Below, in pieces: positions 1 through 10,187 of a DNA stretch of 64,000 nt. The stretch's first letter is position 1; each line of letters opens with the position of its first letter. Source of the stretch: Enoplosus armatus (lineage: Eukaryota > Chordata > Actinopteri > Centrarchiformes > Enoplosidae); contig NC_092181.1 of assembly GCF_043641665.1 (NCBI RefSeq), positions 3,229,421-3,293,420 of the forward strand. Direction: 5' to 3'. Position numbers and translations under genes: made by a program. Below the pieces are notes generated by a model. It was not told the DNA's origin. It saw nothing but the letters and a program-made list of their open reading frames with translations, and did no database searches.

Positions 1-1876
1 TCACTGTCGTCCCTGCTGGGGCGATGGTGGAATCCATGCATCTCCCCACTGATGTTCTCAAAGTACTGGTGGATGCAAACCTTGGCAAAACTCTTGGCAT
101 GCTCCTTACAGGTGTCGTCAAACATCTTGCGCTCAATATCAATGTAATGGGACCAGTACTTGGTCTTGAGGAAGGCGGCTTGAGTAAAGCATGGTCGAAT
201 AGCTCGGATCAGGAAGGCCGTGAAGGTCATCATGAGCAAAAACATCCATCCACAAGCCTGTAAAATGTAGACATTATTAGATCTGTTGGTAAAGCGAAAT
301 GACCATCATTCTGAACACTCAAAAATGATACAACAGTATATGAACAAAATATACAGAGATCTGTCTGACCAGTGTTTCACGTGGTGTTCTTGCAGATACT
401 GAAGACTGGGCTTCGTCAAATAGTACAACATGCGATCGAAAAAGCGAAAGCATATGTAAGAGCTTCCTTCCTGACAGTTTCATAGCTCATTAACAGAATC
501 TGTATATCAATAGACTTCTCAGAGACACGTTACTTTTAAGCCTGTATAATTGCCCTTCGGCTGATCAAAGACCTATAAAAACCGTGTGGGTGTTTTTGGA
601 CGGATTGAAATAGGTCCCAGTTCCATGAATAATAAATTTGGAGGCTTATCTATCCCTCTAATAAGCGAACAGGAAAGCTTCAGTGAGCTCAAAGCGCAAA
701 GTCGGGTGGGGAGATTTAAGTAACGACGAGTTTTTGAGGAATAAAGCACGGAAAGTTAAATGTGCTTAGTCATCATAGCCTGTGCTGAAGTTAGAGAATT
801 GCCTGCTGAAAGTGTTCCCAACTTTTGGCCACACTTGCTGTGTATTTGACTATCAAAAATAAAAAACAAATCATGTATTATCTTTACATGACTAATAACT
901 TTAATGATCTGCTCTGTTCTATTCAAGTGTCCCAGTAAGCCATGGCAGTGTGACAATGATCCAGCATGAGCAATACCAGGACCCTGAAACTGAAGTAGCT
1001 AAATGGAATTCAGCCATCTTTCATTTTATTATTTACACCTGTGCTTTTCCTACTGTGACATGTCAACATGTCTTGTCAGGGTTAGCTAGCTGGCTTTGGT
1101 GACCCCAAATTTCCAAATGTCCATGCTAGCTCATAGCTAACAGCAGTAGCCACTTCTATTTGGATGTATTTGTCACATTTTGGCCAGAGTTCTTCCTGCG
1201 TTATTCAAATGTGCCATTTAACTGACGTTTGGTCTTTAAAATGGTCCTCTTTGTCTCCGGGTCTGTCCCTGACAAAAGATCGACAGCTCAGTTTAAAACC
1301 ATTCACATATATGCAAAATCAGCAGGCTACCTGTGATATACACTTGATGTATCGTGATGCTGCCACTCTTATTTCCTGGTGCTCAAACAGGTCTTTGCAC
1401 GGAATCCTCGCCAGCAGTTTTATCTTCTCCGTCTCTGACATCCCCGCCACCAGACTGTAATTCCCAAACTTGGTGATATCCAAGTTGATGCTGAAAGCAC
1501 AGAGGAAGCTCTTCCCATCCATGAGAGTGACAGACACCCACACTGCAGGTGCTATCAGGGACCTCTGTGTGATTGAACAAAACATGTAGCGAAGGATTGA
1601 TGGATCCTTGGTCCGTTCCCCCGTGGGTCTTTTCCACTCCTCTGCGAGCACTGACACATTATTGTTCAATACAAAACCTAACATAAAGAACCATATAGGT
1701 GGAATGATGAGCAGTCCGATCCCATAGGTGTAGTTGTATTCTGGCATACAGGGGCAGCTGAACTCAAAAGCAGAGTACATCTGTGCACTCGCTAGTGCCA
1801 TGATACCACAGATCCCATTCATAAAAGATTCCTGGTTGGATTGAAGGAACTGGAACATCATACGAAACTTATCCAT
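1..1876 (-). CDS. calhm1: Calcium homeostasis modulator 1 (partial, 3' end beyond window)
   Basis: CALHM1 forms a large-pore, voltage- and calcium-gated plasma-membrane channel that releases ATP. Two coding exons are visible on the minus strand: 1331-1876 (start codon at 1876-1874) and 257 down to the left edge. The junction is phase 0 with GT/AG borders and reads CISQ|ACGW. The N terminus [20 protein letters not shown] is the family signature. Near residues 41-43 is the first extracellular-loop CPC pair, followed by more loop cysteines (FLCAF, IPCKD). Exon 2 gives the last membrane segment and the conserved start of the cytoplasmic tail ([20 protein letters not shown]). The reading frame is still open at base 1, so the C-terminal tail is missing from the window. 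CALHM1 rather than CALHM2/3 is chosen from the close match over the N terminus and the pre-tail helix. It stands head to head with itprip. Confidence 0.93.
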
Positions 1877-2029
1877 CTCGGGAAATGTGGTGGAGCTTTG
1901 GCTCAGATGGAATTAACTGTGTGAAAAGAAGTACAGTAGGACATTCAATCAAACTTAAGAAATCAATCAGTGGAAAAAGTGGTGGAGAAGGCACCACAGC
2001 ATGCTGATTCTTGTGGCATTGTGGTGCCC

Positions 2030-2470
2030 TTAATTCACTTGAGAACCATTGAGCTTTATTAATGGTTAATAAATAGTTATACAGATGAGTTGTAAGCCAT
2101 TAACAATGTTTGGATTGACAGATGTGAAATATGTCTCTGGTTGTTGAAAAATCAAGTCTACAGTTATAAATGTTAATAAATCACTAACAAAGGGCCAGGA
2201 GTTCCTCACTTTCTAATAAAATTACAATGTAAGTTAGTAAGTCAAATGTTAATAACTCATTAATAAAGCATGCTTACAATAACCCAATCTGTTAATATTA
2301 ATACATTTTGCTCGAGATGCTCTGCAGCTCAACAGCCAGTGAGATTTTTCATAACCCAAAAGTTATTCTTACTAATCTCTTATTACTGTTCTATAAAGCA
2401 TTAGTAAATTATTTAACTATTAATAAAGCCATTATAAACCCTTTATAAAGGGTGCCTTAATAGACGGTCG
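2030..2470. repeat. AT-rich dispersed repeat in calhm1 upstream sequence
   Basis: The stretch is dominated by recurring TTAATAA, TAATAAAG and TTATAAA words. It is bordered by near-identical direct copies of GTGCC(C)TTAAT at about 2030 and 2451. It looks like a dispersed fish repeat and holds no coding potential. The family is unknown to me. Confidence 0.35.
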
Positions 2471-2594
2471 CACCAAAATCTCATATGCTCATGACTCTTA
2501 TTCTAAACCAGCTTTCATGCAGAAATATCCCTATTTCATCAAGTTGAGATAGAGATAATACAAAGTCAGGCATCCGTAGATATTGATCAGAAAG

Positions 2595-2595
<1 letters not shown>

Positions 2596-2638
<43 letters not shown>
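2596..2638. repeat. (CA)n microsatellite
   Basis: About 21 uninterrupted CA units, immediately downstream of the probable calhm1 5' UTR donor. Confidence 0.95.
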
Positions 2639-2640
<2 letters not shown>

Positions 2641-2642
2641 AC

Positions 2643-2760
2643 CTGTTTTCTATGGATGGAGTGGATGAACTAAATGAAAGGAGAAATTCAGGTAATGACA
2701 ATGTCCGTCGTAAATAACTGTAACTAACAGTTCTTTTTATACTTATCGGACATCGTAGCT
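2643..2760 (-). other. Possible non-coding first exon of calhm1
   Basis: A good donor on the minus strand (ACAG|gtaagtgtgtg) lies at about 2643, next to the CA repeat and upstream of the calhm1 start codon. This suggests a 5' UTR exon whose upstream limit I cannot fix. No matching acceptor just before the start codon is clear. This is inference only. Confidence 0.3.
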
Positions 2761-3999
2761 CTGACCGACTGAGAGGTATGTCTCGAACTTTCGGAGCTGA
2801 CGTTCAAAGCCCGTCATCACACCCCTCCCTTCACAGGCACCTGTGTCCAGTGTGACATAACAAAAGATTCTCGTTCAACACAGACTTTCTCGAAAGTAAA
2901 CCTGTTGCATTGCTCAGAAAACACTTCAAGTCAGTCTTTTCACACTTCATATTCATATTCTCTCTTACTTATATGAATGTAGTATGTGATTGTGTTAACT
3001 TAAAGTTACCTGAACCTTCAGGGGTGCAGTGTTGTTCAGCCGTAGCCATAACAATCCAGACATGCAAACATGGTCTCCAACCATTCAAATATCTGTGGCT
3101 TTGGCTGGAAAATTTGGTTGTTGTCCAAGAGGTGAAAGTTGAATCTGTTTCCACTTCCAAATCGAGGGAAAATAGCTTATGGCATGCAAAATATGATAAT
3201 TGATAAATCTCCAAGTGATTTATTACACATAGCCCTTTGAACTCAACTGCACCCAGTGAACGAGGCAGAGCTCGACAAACCAGTTAGAAGCCCACAAGGG
3301 GATAAAAGGCAGGGGCTTACTCTCATATTTGTAGACAAACCATTTTGCACACAGTTTTTGTTTTAACAATAGTATGTGGCCTAATGCTTGGTCCTTCATA
3401 ATGTAATACAATACATTTACACTGTTCATTCAGTGACTCAGAGTAAATGGTTCACTTTAGCCTATTCTGAATATGCAGTTAATCTTACAGGAAGTCTGTG
3501 CTATCTGTTTTCTTCTGTGTATTGCACAGGAAAATGTCAGCAGAGCACATGGGCAGGGTGTACAGGAAATAAGTCACGAAAGACAACCTACATCTGCATC
3601 TAAAATAGGAAGAGATCACTGAGTTGCTGTGCAAGGTTAGTCTCTTGCTTCCTCCTTTGCACCTATTCACACGTTACCAGTACGTTGCAATATTGAGATA
3701 ATTCTTCACTTCTTTTGGTGCGTATTCTTGTTCTTCTCCTCTGATCATATGTGCAGAAATAAATTACATTTGATATATAACGTAATCACAGAAACGAGTA
3801 AAGAGGATGCTTCCAGGCCATCGAGGAAGTAGCAGGAATATTTCTCATATAGTATAGTTATTCTCAGAAGTATTTGTACATATAATTGCAAGGATTTTTA
3901 TTCAATGTCTAGTTTTTAATATTTCATAGAACACTAATGCACTTCAAAATCACTGAAATGATTTGTAACAATTCTTTATGCTGTTTGACTTTTTCACAG
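2761..3999. other. Intergenic region between divergent calhm1 and itprip
   Basis: No convincing coding exon is seen on either strand; the open frames here lack codon structure and splice partners. It should contain the promoter and 5' UTR exon(s) of itprip. A clear acceptor (ctttttcacag|A) ends at 3999, twelve bases before the itprip start codon. Confidence 0.5.
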
Positions 4000-4011
4000 A
4001 CAGTATTGACG

Positions 4012-5862
4012 ATGCAAGATACTCTGCTGCGAGTTCTGGTGGTGGCTCTGGGTCTTGTAACATACCCAAGGGATGACCCCAGGGTTGAGGAATGGAATGA
4101 TATCACCACAGCGGGCATGCAAAAGCATGAAGAGATGCTGCTGAGAGGAGAGGGAAAACTGGATCACGAAATGGCACCTGTCAGTGAGGAAATGACGTAT
4201 ACTGACAATAGAGGGCCTCAGGATGATGTTCCCAAGGAACAAAACCAGTCTTATCAACATGTTACTGAAAAAGATCAAATGTCAGACAGTGCTGATCACA
4301 AATTACAAGCAGGGGAACATTTTCTAGCAAATTTGGATCCGCAACAGAATTCCAAAAGTGAACCTGAGACTGCACCGACGTCGTCACAAATTGACCTTGA
4401 GCAACAGGGAAACTTACAGCTGGACCTGGAGCTTGATGGTTCTTTTAGAGACCCTAGCAGAACACAAGGGCAACAAGAAAAGCCTGAGGAGAAGGAAGTG
4501 TTCAGTTCCAAAGAACAAGAATCGCCTCTCTCACACAGTCACACCAAGACATCAGAAAATGAAACTTCAGGGGCAGCCATCGCTGATTGGGAGAGGGATT
4601 ACCTCTGGTATGCATGGAACATATTCTCCATCATTTCCACGGTCCGCTTCTGTAGGAAATACCTAGGGAGAAATTCCCAAATGAAGAAAGAAGTGACCTG
4701 CACCGCTGCTGAAGTGCCACTACCAGACAGCGACACTCTGCTGCAATTTCACTCCAAATGTATTCAAGTCTCAGCTGATGAAAAGCGGAGGGAGGTGGAG
4801 TTTTTGGAGGGGTTTGCAAACGATCTATTGGAGGCCATGAGGACCGTCTGTGATAGAAATGGCGGTATGGTGATTGAGGACTTTCAGATGGTGGATGTGT
4901 GTGATATCATCGTCCCCTTTACCCCACCTGACCCGTATAGTTTTCAGTGTCTGCTCTGGAACAACCAGGCGAGTGACGTGCAAGTCTGTGGTCAAATAAA
5001 ACTGGTGGAAAATAAAACTATCCCAAACGGCTGCCACTGTCAGTCTCCTGATGCGGATGATATGGTTTGCCTGCTGCATTGTGAGACTGAGAAAGTAAAG
5101 ACGAAAGTGACAGATGTTTGTGATGGCCTTCTTTGCCTGAAGAACTCCCCGTTCCTGTCAAAATCACAGGTCACCAGATGGTTTCAGAGCACTATCAAAC
5201 AAGCGTGGGCACTGATTTCACACAAGTATGAGTTTGAGCTGAACATTCGCTACATTGATGCTCCAGGTGCTCTGGTAGTTCGATTCAGATCAGGGAGGAA
5301 GATCAGCTTCAGTATGAATCCTGTGGTTAAATTCAACACTGATGCTCATTTCTTCATTACTCCTTGCTCCCCAAACCACTTGGATACTTTCTGGACACTC
5401 TCCCTGACCAACTATCAAAATAGTCTCTTAGAGCACATCTCTAAACGCCTGCCTGAAAACTCATGCCACAGTCAAACTCTTGAAATTGCACATTTCCTGC
5501 ACAGAAGACAGACGGCACTGTCAGGAAGTTGCGCTCTCAAGGATTTTCACTTCAAAACTGCACTAATGCATCTGCTTCTGACCAAAGAGCCATCACAGTG
5601 GAAACCCAACCATGTGGCTTGTAGACTACGAGACTTACTGGCCTTCCTGGAGAGAAGCCTTGAGAAAAAGCTGTTGCAACACATTATTGCGAACCCTTTA
5701 ACTCAGAGGGTTGTTGAACTTCCTGCTGAACTGACTCAAGCGAAGGCTGTGAATCTTTTCTATCCCCTTGTGGTACAGAACTGCATCTACAGAAATGCTG
5801 TGATGCATTTCCAGGAAATGCTTACAAATGCACACATGCTGATACAGGATTATCTAGAGTAA
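4012..5862 (+). CDS. itprip: Inositol 1,4,5-trisphosphate receptor-interacting protein (DANGER family)
   Basis: The ITPRIP/DANGER protein binds IP3 receptors and increases their inhibition by calcium. One uninterrupted coding exon gives 616 residues. The start at 4012 is chosen because a splice acceptor ends at 3999; the longer open frame upstream is intronic. Residues 1-17 form a short hydrophobic N terminus. Residues 25-185 are an acidic, Glu/Gln-rich low-complexity stretch. A hydrophobic, probably membrane-associated segment (YLWYAWNIFSIISTVRFC) lies near residues 196-213. The rest is the Mab-21/nucleotidyltransferase-fold domain typical of the family (VEFLEGFANDLLEAMRTVC, later NHVACRLRDLLAFLERSLEKK). 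A single coding exon after a 5' UTR intron fits the family. The related ITPRIPL1/2 are alternatives, but linkage to calhm1, as in mammalian 10q24-25, favours itprip. Confidence 0.88.
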   Translation: MQDTLLRVLVVALGLVTYPRDDPRVEEWNDITTAGMQKHEEMLLRGEGKLDHEMAPVSEEMTYTDNRGPQDDVPKEQNQSYQHVTEKDQMSDSADHKLQAGEHFLANLDPQQNSKSEPETAPTSSQIDLEQQGNLQLDLELDGSFRDPSRTQGQQEKPEEKEVFSSKEQESPLSHSHTKTSENETSGAAIADWERDYLWYAWNIFSIISTVRFCRKYLGRNSQMKKEVTCTAAEVPLPDSDTLLQFHSKCIQVSADEKRREVEFLEGFANDLLEAMRTVCDRNGGMVIEDFQMVDVCDIIVPFTPPDPYSFQCLLWNNQASDVQVCGQIKLVENKTIPNGCHCQSPDADDMVCLLHCETEKVKTKVTDVCDGLLCLKNSPFLSKSQVTRWFQSTIKQAWALISHKYEFELNIRYIDAPGALVVRFRSGRKISFSMNPVVKFNTDAHFFITPCSPNHLDTFWTLSLTNYQNSLLEHISKRLPENSCHSQTLEIAHFLHRRQTALSGSCALKDFHFKTALMHLLLTKEPSQWKPNHVACRLRDLLAFLERSLEKKLLQHIIANPLTQRVVELPAELTQAKAVNLFYPLVVQNCIYRNAVMHFQEMLTNAHMLIQDYLE

Positions 5863-5999
5863 GTGAACTGAAGTTTGAAGACTTAGATTTTAATTATGGT
5901 TTCAATCTCTTCACGCCGATTAATGAATGAGTTATGATCATGACATATTGTGCAATAGAATCATGAAGTAGGAGAAAGTGCTCAATTTTTTTTAATGTT

Positions 6000-6005
6000 T
6001 TTATT
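6000..6005 (-). terminator. Polyadenylation signal of the ZP3-like gene
   Basis: AATAAA on the minus strand begins only seven bases after the stop codon, predicting an extremely short 3' UTR. Short 3' UTRs are common in fish egg-coat mRNAs. Confidence 0.6.
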
Positions 6006-6011
6006 TAAAAT

Positions 6012-7777
6012 TCAGTAATCATGCTCCCAGTAGTTTAGGAAGTCTCTATGCTCTGCCATGTCAGGGTCCTCCAAACTGAATGTGTCAGCATCAAAGGATT
6101 TCATCCGATGGTCAACCTCAGCATATCCATCCTTGCTGCTCAAGTCGACCTTCCAAGAGTGACTAGAGATCATGTTCCTAGAAGCTGTTGAAATGGGACA
6201 TGATAAATTCCAAAACCTTCATTTGTGGAAGACTAGCGTTAAGTAACGAGTCATCTCATGCTGCAAAGACTGCCTTGTTGTCAAAGGGATGAGCACTTTA
6301 GATTTGTCAATATTGACTGTACATGACAGCAAAATGCTTCATGAATTGACTGATGCTCAAGTTAAACTGTGCAAAGTTGAGAATTATGTCTAAAGCTACT
6401 GCATTTCATACCAACAGGTTTCGGCAAGATTTTCCTTTTCCCTCATAATGTGTACACTTACCCTTAGGCTGTGCCGAGGAGCAGGTTGAGTCACAGCAGG
6501 TGCACACAGAGTCATAACCGTATAGCTCCTTCCACCTAAACCATGAACAAGGTTATCAGGCCTTGGAATGCCAGCTGGCAAGCTTTGTGATAGACAAAAC
6601 AGATGAATACAACTCACTTTTTAGTAGCTGGATCATAATTGCAAGCCTTTGAACTCTGAGTTGGAGTAAGTTTCCCCAAAGCCATCTCACAGTGCATGTA
6701 GAGTTGCTGAAAGACATTAGATTTCAGTGTTAAACATTTTCTATGCGATAGCATAGATCCCTTTACCATTTGACTACCTGTGATGAAGAGGAAGTGGAGA
6801 CTTTGTCCTTGAAAATCAAGGCACCCACACTGAATTTCTGGACCATCTTTGAGGCACTAGCGATGAACTTTGACTGTTCGGTCATCTTGCCATCAATCAT
6901 GCAGCTGTAATAAAGAGAATATGCCAGTTCGTCACTAAGCAAGTGACATGCCCATCTTATACCGAGATAAAAGTTCTTACCCTTGGTTGTCAATGACTGT
7001 ATATTTAGGATTTGAGTTGGCGTCTTGGGAGGCTGTCATGAAGCACTTGTTGACGTACATCCTCTGATCTCCAGATCTTGCAGTGCTGTCAGGTCGCTTG
7101 GCCTCAAAGTACATTGGCTGGCCCAAGGTATAAGTTTTGGCACCAGTGATTTCATTCCCTGATGCTGTGGCAAAGTGAGGGACGTCACTGGACAATTTTA
7201 GATACTTACAAAATTAAAGAGGGCTGCTGCATACATTAGCCATTTCAGTGATAGGTTACAAAAGAGAAAAATGTTTGTTGGGAAATGTGATCCCTGCCTG
7301 AGCTCTTAGACTATGTAACGATTCATTCCTGAGAATACTTACAGTACATGCTATAGTATTGTATGCTTGCATATAGTATTTTTTTTCTTTAGTACACCTT
7401 CAAATGCTTACGAGGACAGATTAGACCTATGGCGACATGAAAAATGGTAAATAAACATTTGACTAAAGAGTTTGTCTCCAGCTTTGAATTCATTTTGAAT
7501 GCAACTCTGTTAATTACAGGTGTGAATTTAGCACAAATGAAGCTGAAGTCCCAATGTAGTCCTTGTCCCACAAGCTTAGTTAGTTTCCTTATATCCCCTC
7601 ATTGTCAACATTTTAACCTACTATTTTCCACAATGTTACATAATTGACTTAAAGGATATTGTACAATATTTACAGCACAGCGCAACAGCTTTGCATGTTA
7701 AGAATACCAGCACATGTTAACAGGAATCAATTCACATTTAAAACAAAACAAAACAAAACAAAACAAAAACAAACCCC

Positions 7778-7808
<31 letters not shown>

Positions 7809-8873
7809 AACAAAAACCATACCATCTTGAGGAGTAAGGGTGAAACTACTTTTTGGTTGGAGTGCTTTGAGAACTGTGCCTCCCTGTAGTTTAGGATAGA
7901 AGCCAACTTTATAGGAATGAAAAAACCTGCAACAGTTAAGTGAAAACACATTTTATGCACAATTGCAACAGCCATCATTGATTGCTGTGTAGTCTTGACA
8001 GTGTTGCTAAATCTACATATTTAAAAAAGTACAAGTTTGGTTTTAAATGGTGCTAGGTGATACAAAATCTGTTATAACCTAGACCTAAAACTCATACAAT
8101 CTGGCTAAAATCTAAATCTTACCTGGGAAATTTACACTGCAGGGGAACATCAAATGGCATTTCCCTTAAAACTGGACCAGTTGGATTGTAGTGGAGCATA
8201 TTGCGAATGGACATATCATCTACATTACTCTGGAACATAGAAACATTTGTGTTTGGCTGTAGTTTTTCAAAATGAAAGAAGATGGATAGATGGATAGATA
8301 GAAGAAAACAGCTTTACCAACCTCTTTCTTGAATCCACAGTTAGTTTTCAGAAGGTACAGAAGGTAGTAATGTGCTTTGGTACCTTGGTTAACAGGACAG
8401 TTGCCTAGTTTCAAATATTTATATGCATCCCTACTTTTAAAGACCTCTCTCCTGATTCTTACATACATTCTGTCAACATGGCACAGGATTTCAATCAACT
8501 TTGTTCTGGCTCTTCCAGTTGCCGGAGCTGGGGCAGCAGTCACAAGTAACATTTCCTTGACTGAATCAGGGAGGGGTCTGGCACCCTTTTCTGGCTTGAA
8601 AACTTCTTTCTGATCCTTGGAGGCTGAGACAATCAGATACTCAGGAACCTTCTTGGCTTCAGGTGTTGAAGATCCACTACCTGATGCACTCCTCCAGAAT
8701 TTGGTTTCGGGTGCAGGGGCCCGCGTCATTTCTTCATCTATCACTGTCTCCATTCTCTCCCATTCTAATTCAGGATCTTCCACAAACAGGCCATACCCAG
8801 CCCGACTTCTAAACTGATAACTATAGGCAGAACAAAACAGCAATAACAAAAGCCCAGCATGCATCAGCTCCAT
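6012..8873 (-). CDS. Zona pellucida sperm-binding protein 3-like egg-coat protein
   Basis: This is a secreted structural subunit of the fish egg envelope. Eight exons close in phase: 8322-8873, 8123-8229, 7823-7926, 6981-7164, 6778-6904, 6618-6706, 6462-6535 and 6012-6184, giving 469 residues. Residues 1-19 are a signal peptide, followed by a Pro/Glu-rich leader. The ZP-N half has four cysteines (about 131, 159, 179 and 216) and the phrases HYYLLYLLKTNCG and FDVPLQCKFPR. The ZP-C half begins with HSYKVGFYP. Its end carries the ZP3-type cluster CTCCDSTC in exon 7. I see no transmembrane segment and no clear dibasic furin site near the C terminus, as in several fish egg-coat proteins. Which teleost zp3 paralogue this is (zp3a-f) cannot be decided by eye. 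Its 3' end faces itprip. Confidence 0.9.
7736..7810. repeat. (AAAAC)n plus 25-base poly-C tract
   Basis: An (AAAAC)n run is followed by 25 consecutive C (7774-7798) and then poly-A. It lies in intron 3 of the ZP3-like gene, a few tens of bases past the exon 3 donor. Overlapping open frames here are low-complexity artefacts. Confidence 0.95.
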
Positions 8874-8945
8874 TTTCTCTCCAGCAGCTTCGTCCCACTG
8901 AGGCTGACCCCTCGCCTAAACAGGTTGTGTGTGATAGTAGTATTT

Positions 8946-8951
8946 CACCTG
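8946..8951. promoter_or_regulatory. E-box (CACCTG) upstream of the ZP3-like gene
   Basis: A CANNTG element lies about 75 bases upstream of the start codon. Oocyte transcription of zp genes is driven by FIGLA through E-boxes. The motif is short and common, so this is only suggestive. Confidence 0.22.
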
Positions 8952-9315
8952 GCTTTTGTATTCTGCATCAAGAGAGAATTCCCACAGCTGCTGCAAATGC
9001 CAATCAAGAACCACCAATGAGAGGTGACCAATAATACTCTCCCTTAACAGGCTATACCTTTCTCTGTATCTGTCATACACCGGTGTGGGTTTGTAAAGTA
9101 TATCATAATATGACATTTCCGTATTTATTTCAATCCAATGGTATAACGTGGGGGAAAAAAGTATAAATGAAATCAGTCAATTCAATTTACTCAATAGGTG
9201 TAGGGTTGATTTTTTTCCCTCTGTGTGAGGCAGCAGCAGAGCATTTCCACTCAAATTTCAATAAAATGTACATCATACATAGAATAAGGGTGGCAGAACC
9301 AAGACATCAATTGCA

Positions 9316-9317
<2 letters not shown>

Positions 9318-9349
<32 letters not shown>
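9318..9349. repeat. (ATT)n microsatellite
   Basis: About ten tandem ATT units in the divergent intergenic region. Confidence 0.9.
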
Positions 9350-9350
<1 letters not shown>

Positions 9351-10187
9351 AAATATAAAATAAAGTACCTTGTTTTAGTATTTGGCTACTTATTAAATAC
9401 ATTGAGACGTAAAATTACAATAAAGTTCAAATAAAAAGGTGCAAAAGGCCTTACGATTAAGGCAAGTTACCATACCAAAATCTGGGGTGATTTTGGGATG
9501 AAAACTTCAATCAGGCAAACAAAATAAGTGAATTAACAATTAACAAACAAGTAAAATATATAAAATGTTTCTTTTATTTTTAAAATCATACCCGGATGTG
9601 ACGCAGCTAATGATGTCAATACCAGGAAGTTCCAACACAGTCCACTTGGCTAGACGTTGTGCTCGGAAGCTGAATATCCCTACTTGGCTTTTTTCTTTAT
9701 AAACAAAGTGAAACAATCGTATTTGGTTTGGTAGAATATCGTTTTATGTAGGACTAAACAGTATCGTTTTTACTTTGTATCCACTGTTTTTGCTAGAATG
9801 CGCTTTTATCACTTGTGTTAGCTGGCTAGCTAACAAGCCAGCTAACAGCTAGTTAAGGTTGTTTTGATTATTAATGTAAACATTAACGTTACATCGACGG
9901 TGTCTGGACTCAGCCTTCACTGCAAGCAACGTACACTGAGTGGTTTGTTTTATATAGTCCAGTCGAATCAGGAAATTATTTTATCTTTTAGGCGTTGTAA
10001 AGATCAGAGTTAATGTAAACCGTTGGTAGTGCACCAGCTAGCTGGTTTGTTAACGTTAACGTCAAACGGTATTCGCCTAGCTTTAGCTACCACTGTTGGG
10101 GACCGTCTGGCTTGTCCCTCGCCCCGAGCAGTGGACGTTTGGCGAGCTTATAAAGCTCTCTGTGAAACGGATCCAATGCGTGGGATG

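Larger units (their letters stand above)
8874..10187. other. Shared upstream region of the ZP3-like gene and rab40c
   Basis: Non-coding stretch between two divergent genes. It contains an (ATT)n run at about 9318-9349 and AT-rich sequence to about 9590. From about 9600 it becomes less AT-rich, consistent with the rab40c promoter and 5' UTR. No extra exon could be supported. Confidence 0.5.

Noticed and set aside
7659..7978. Several frames with Pro-, Gly- or Phe-rich runs
   Set aside because: They are translations of the poly-C and AAAAC tract; only the short segment 7823-7926 is a true exon.
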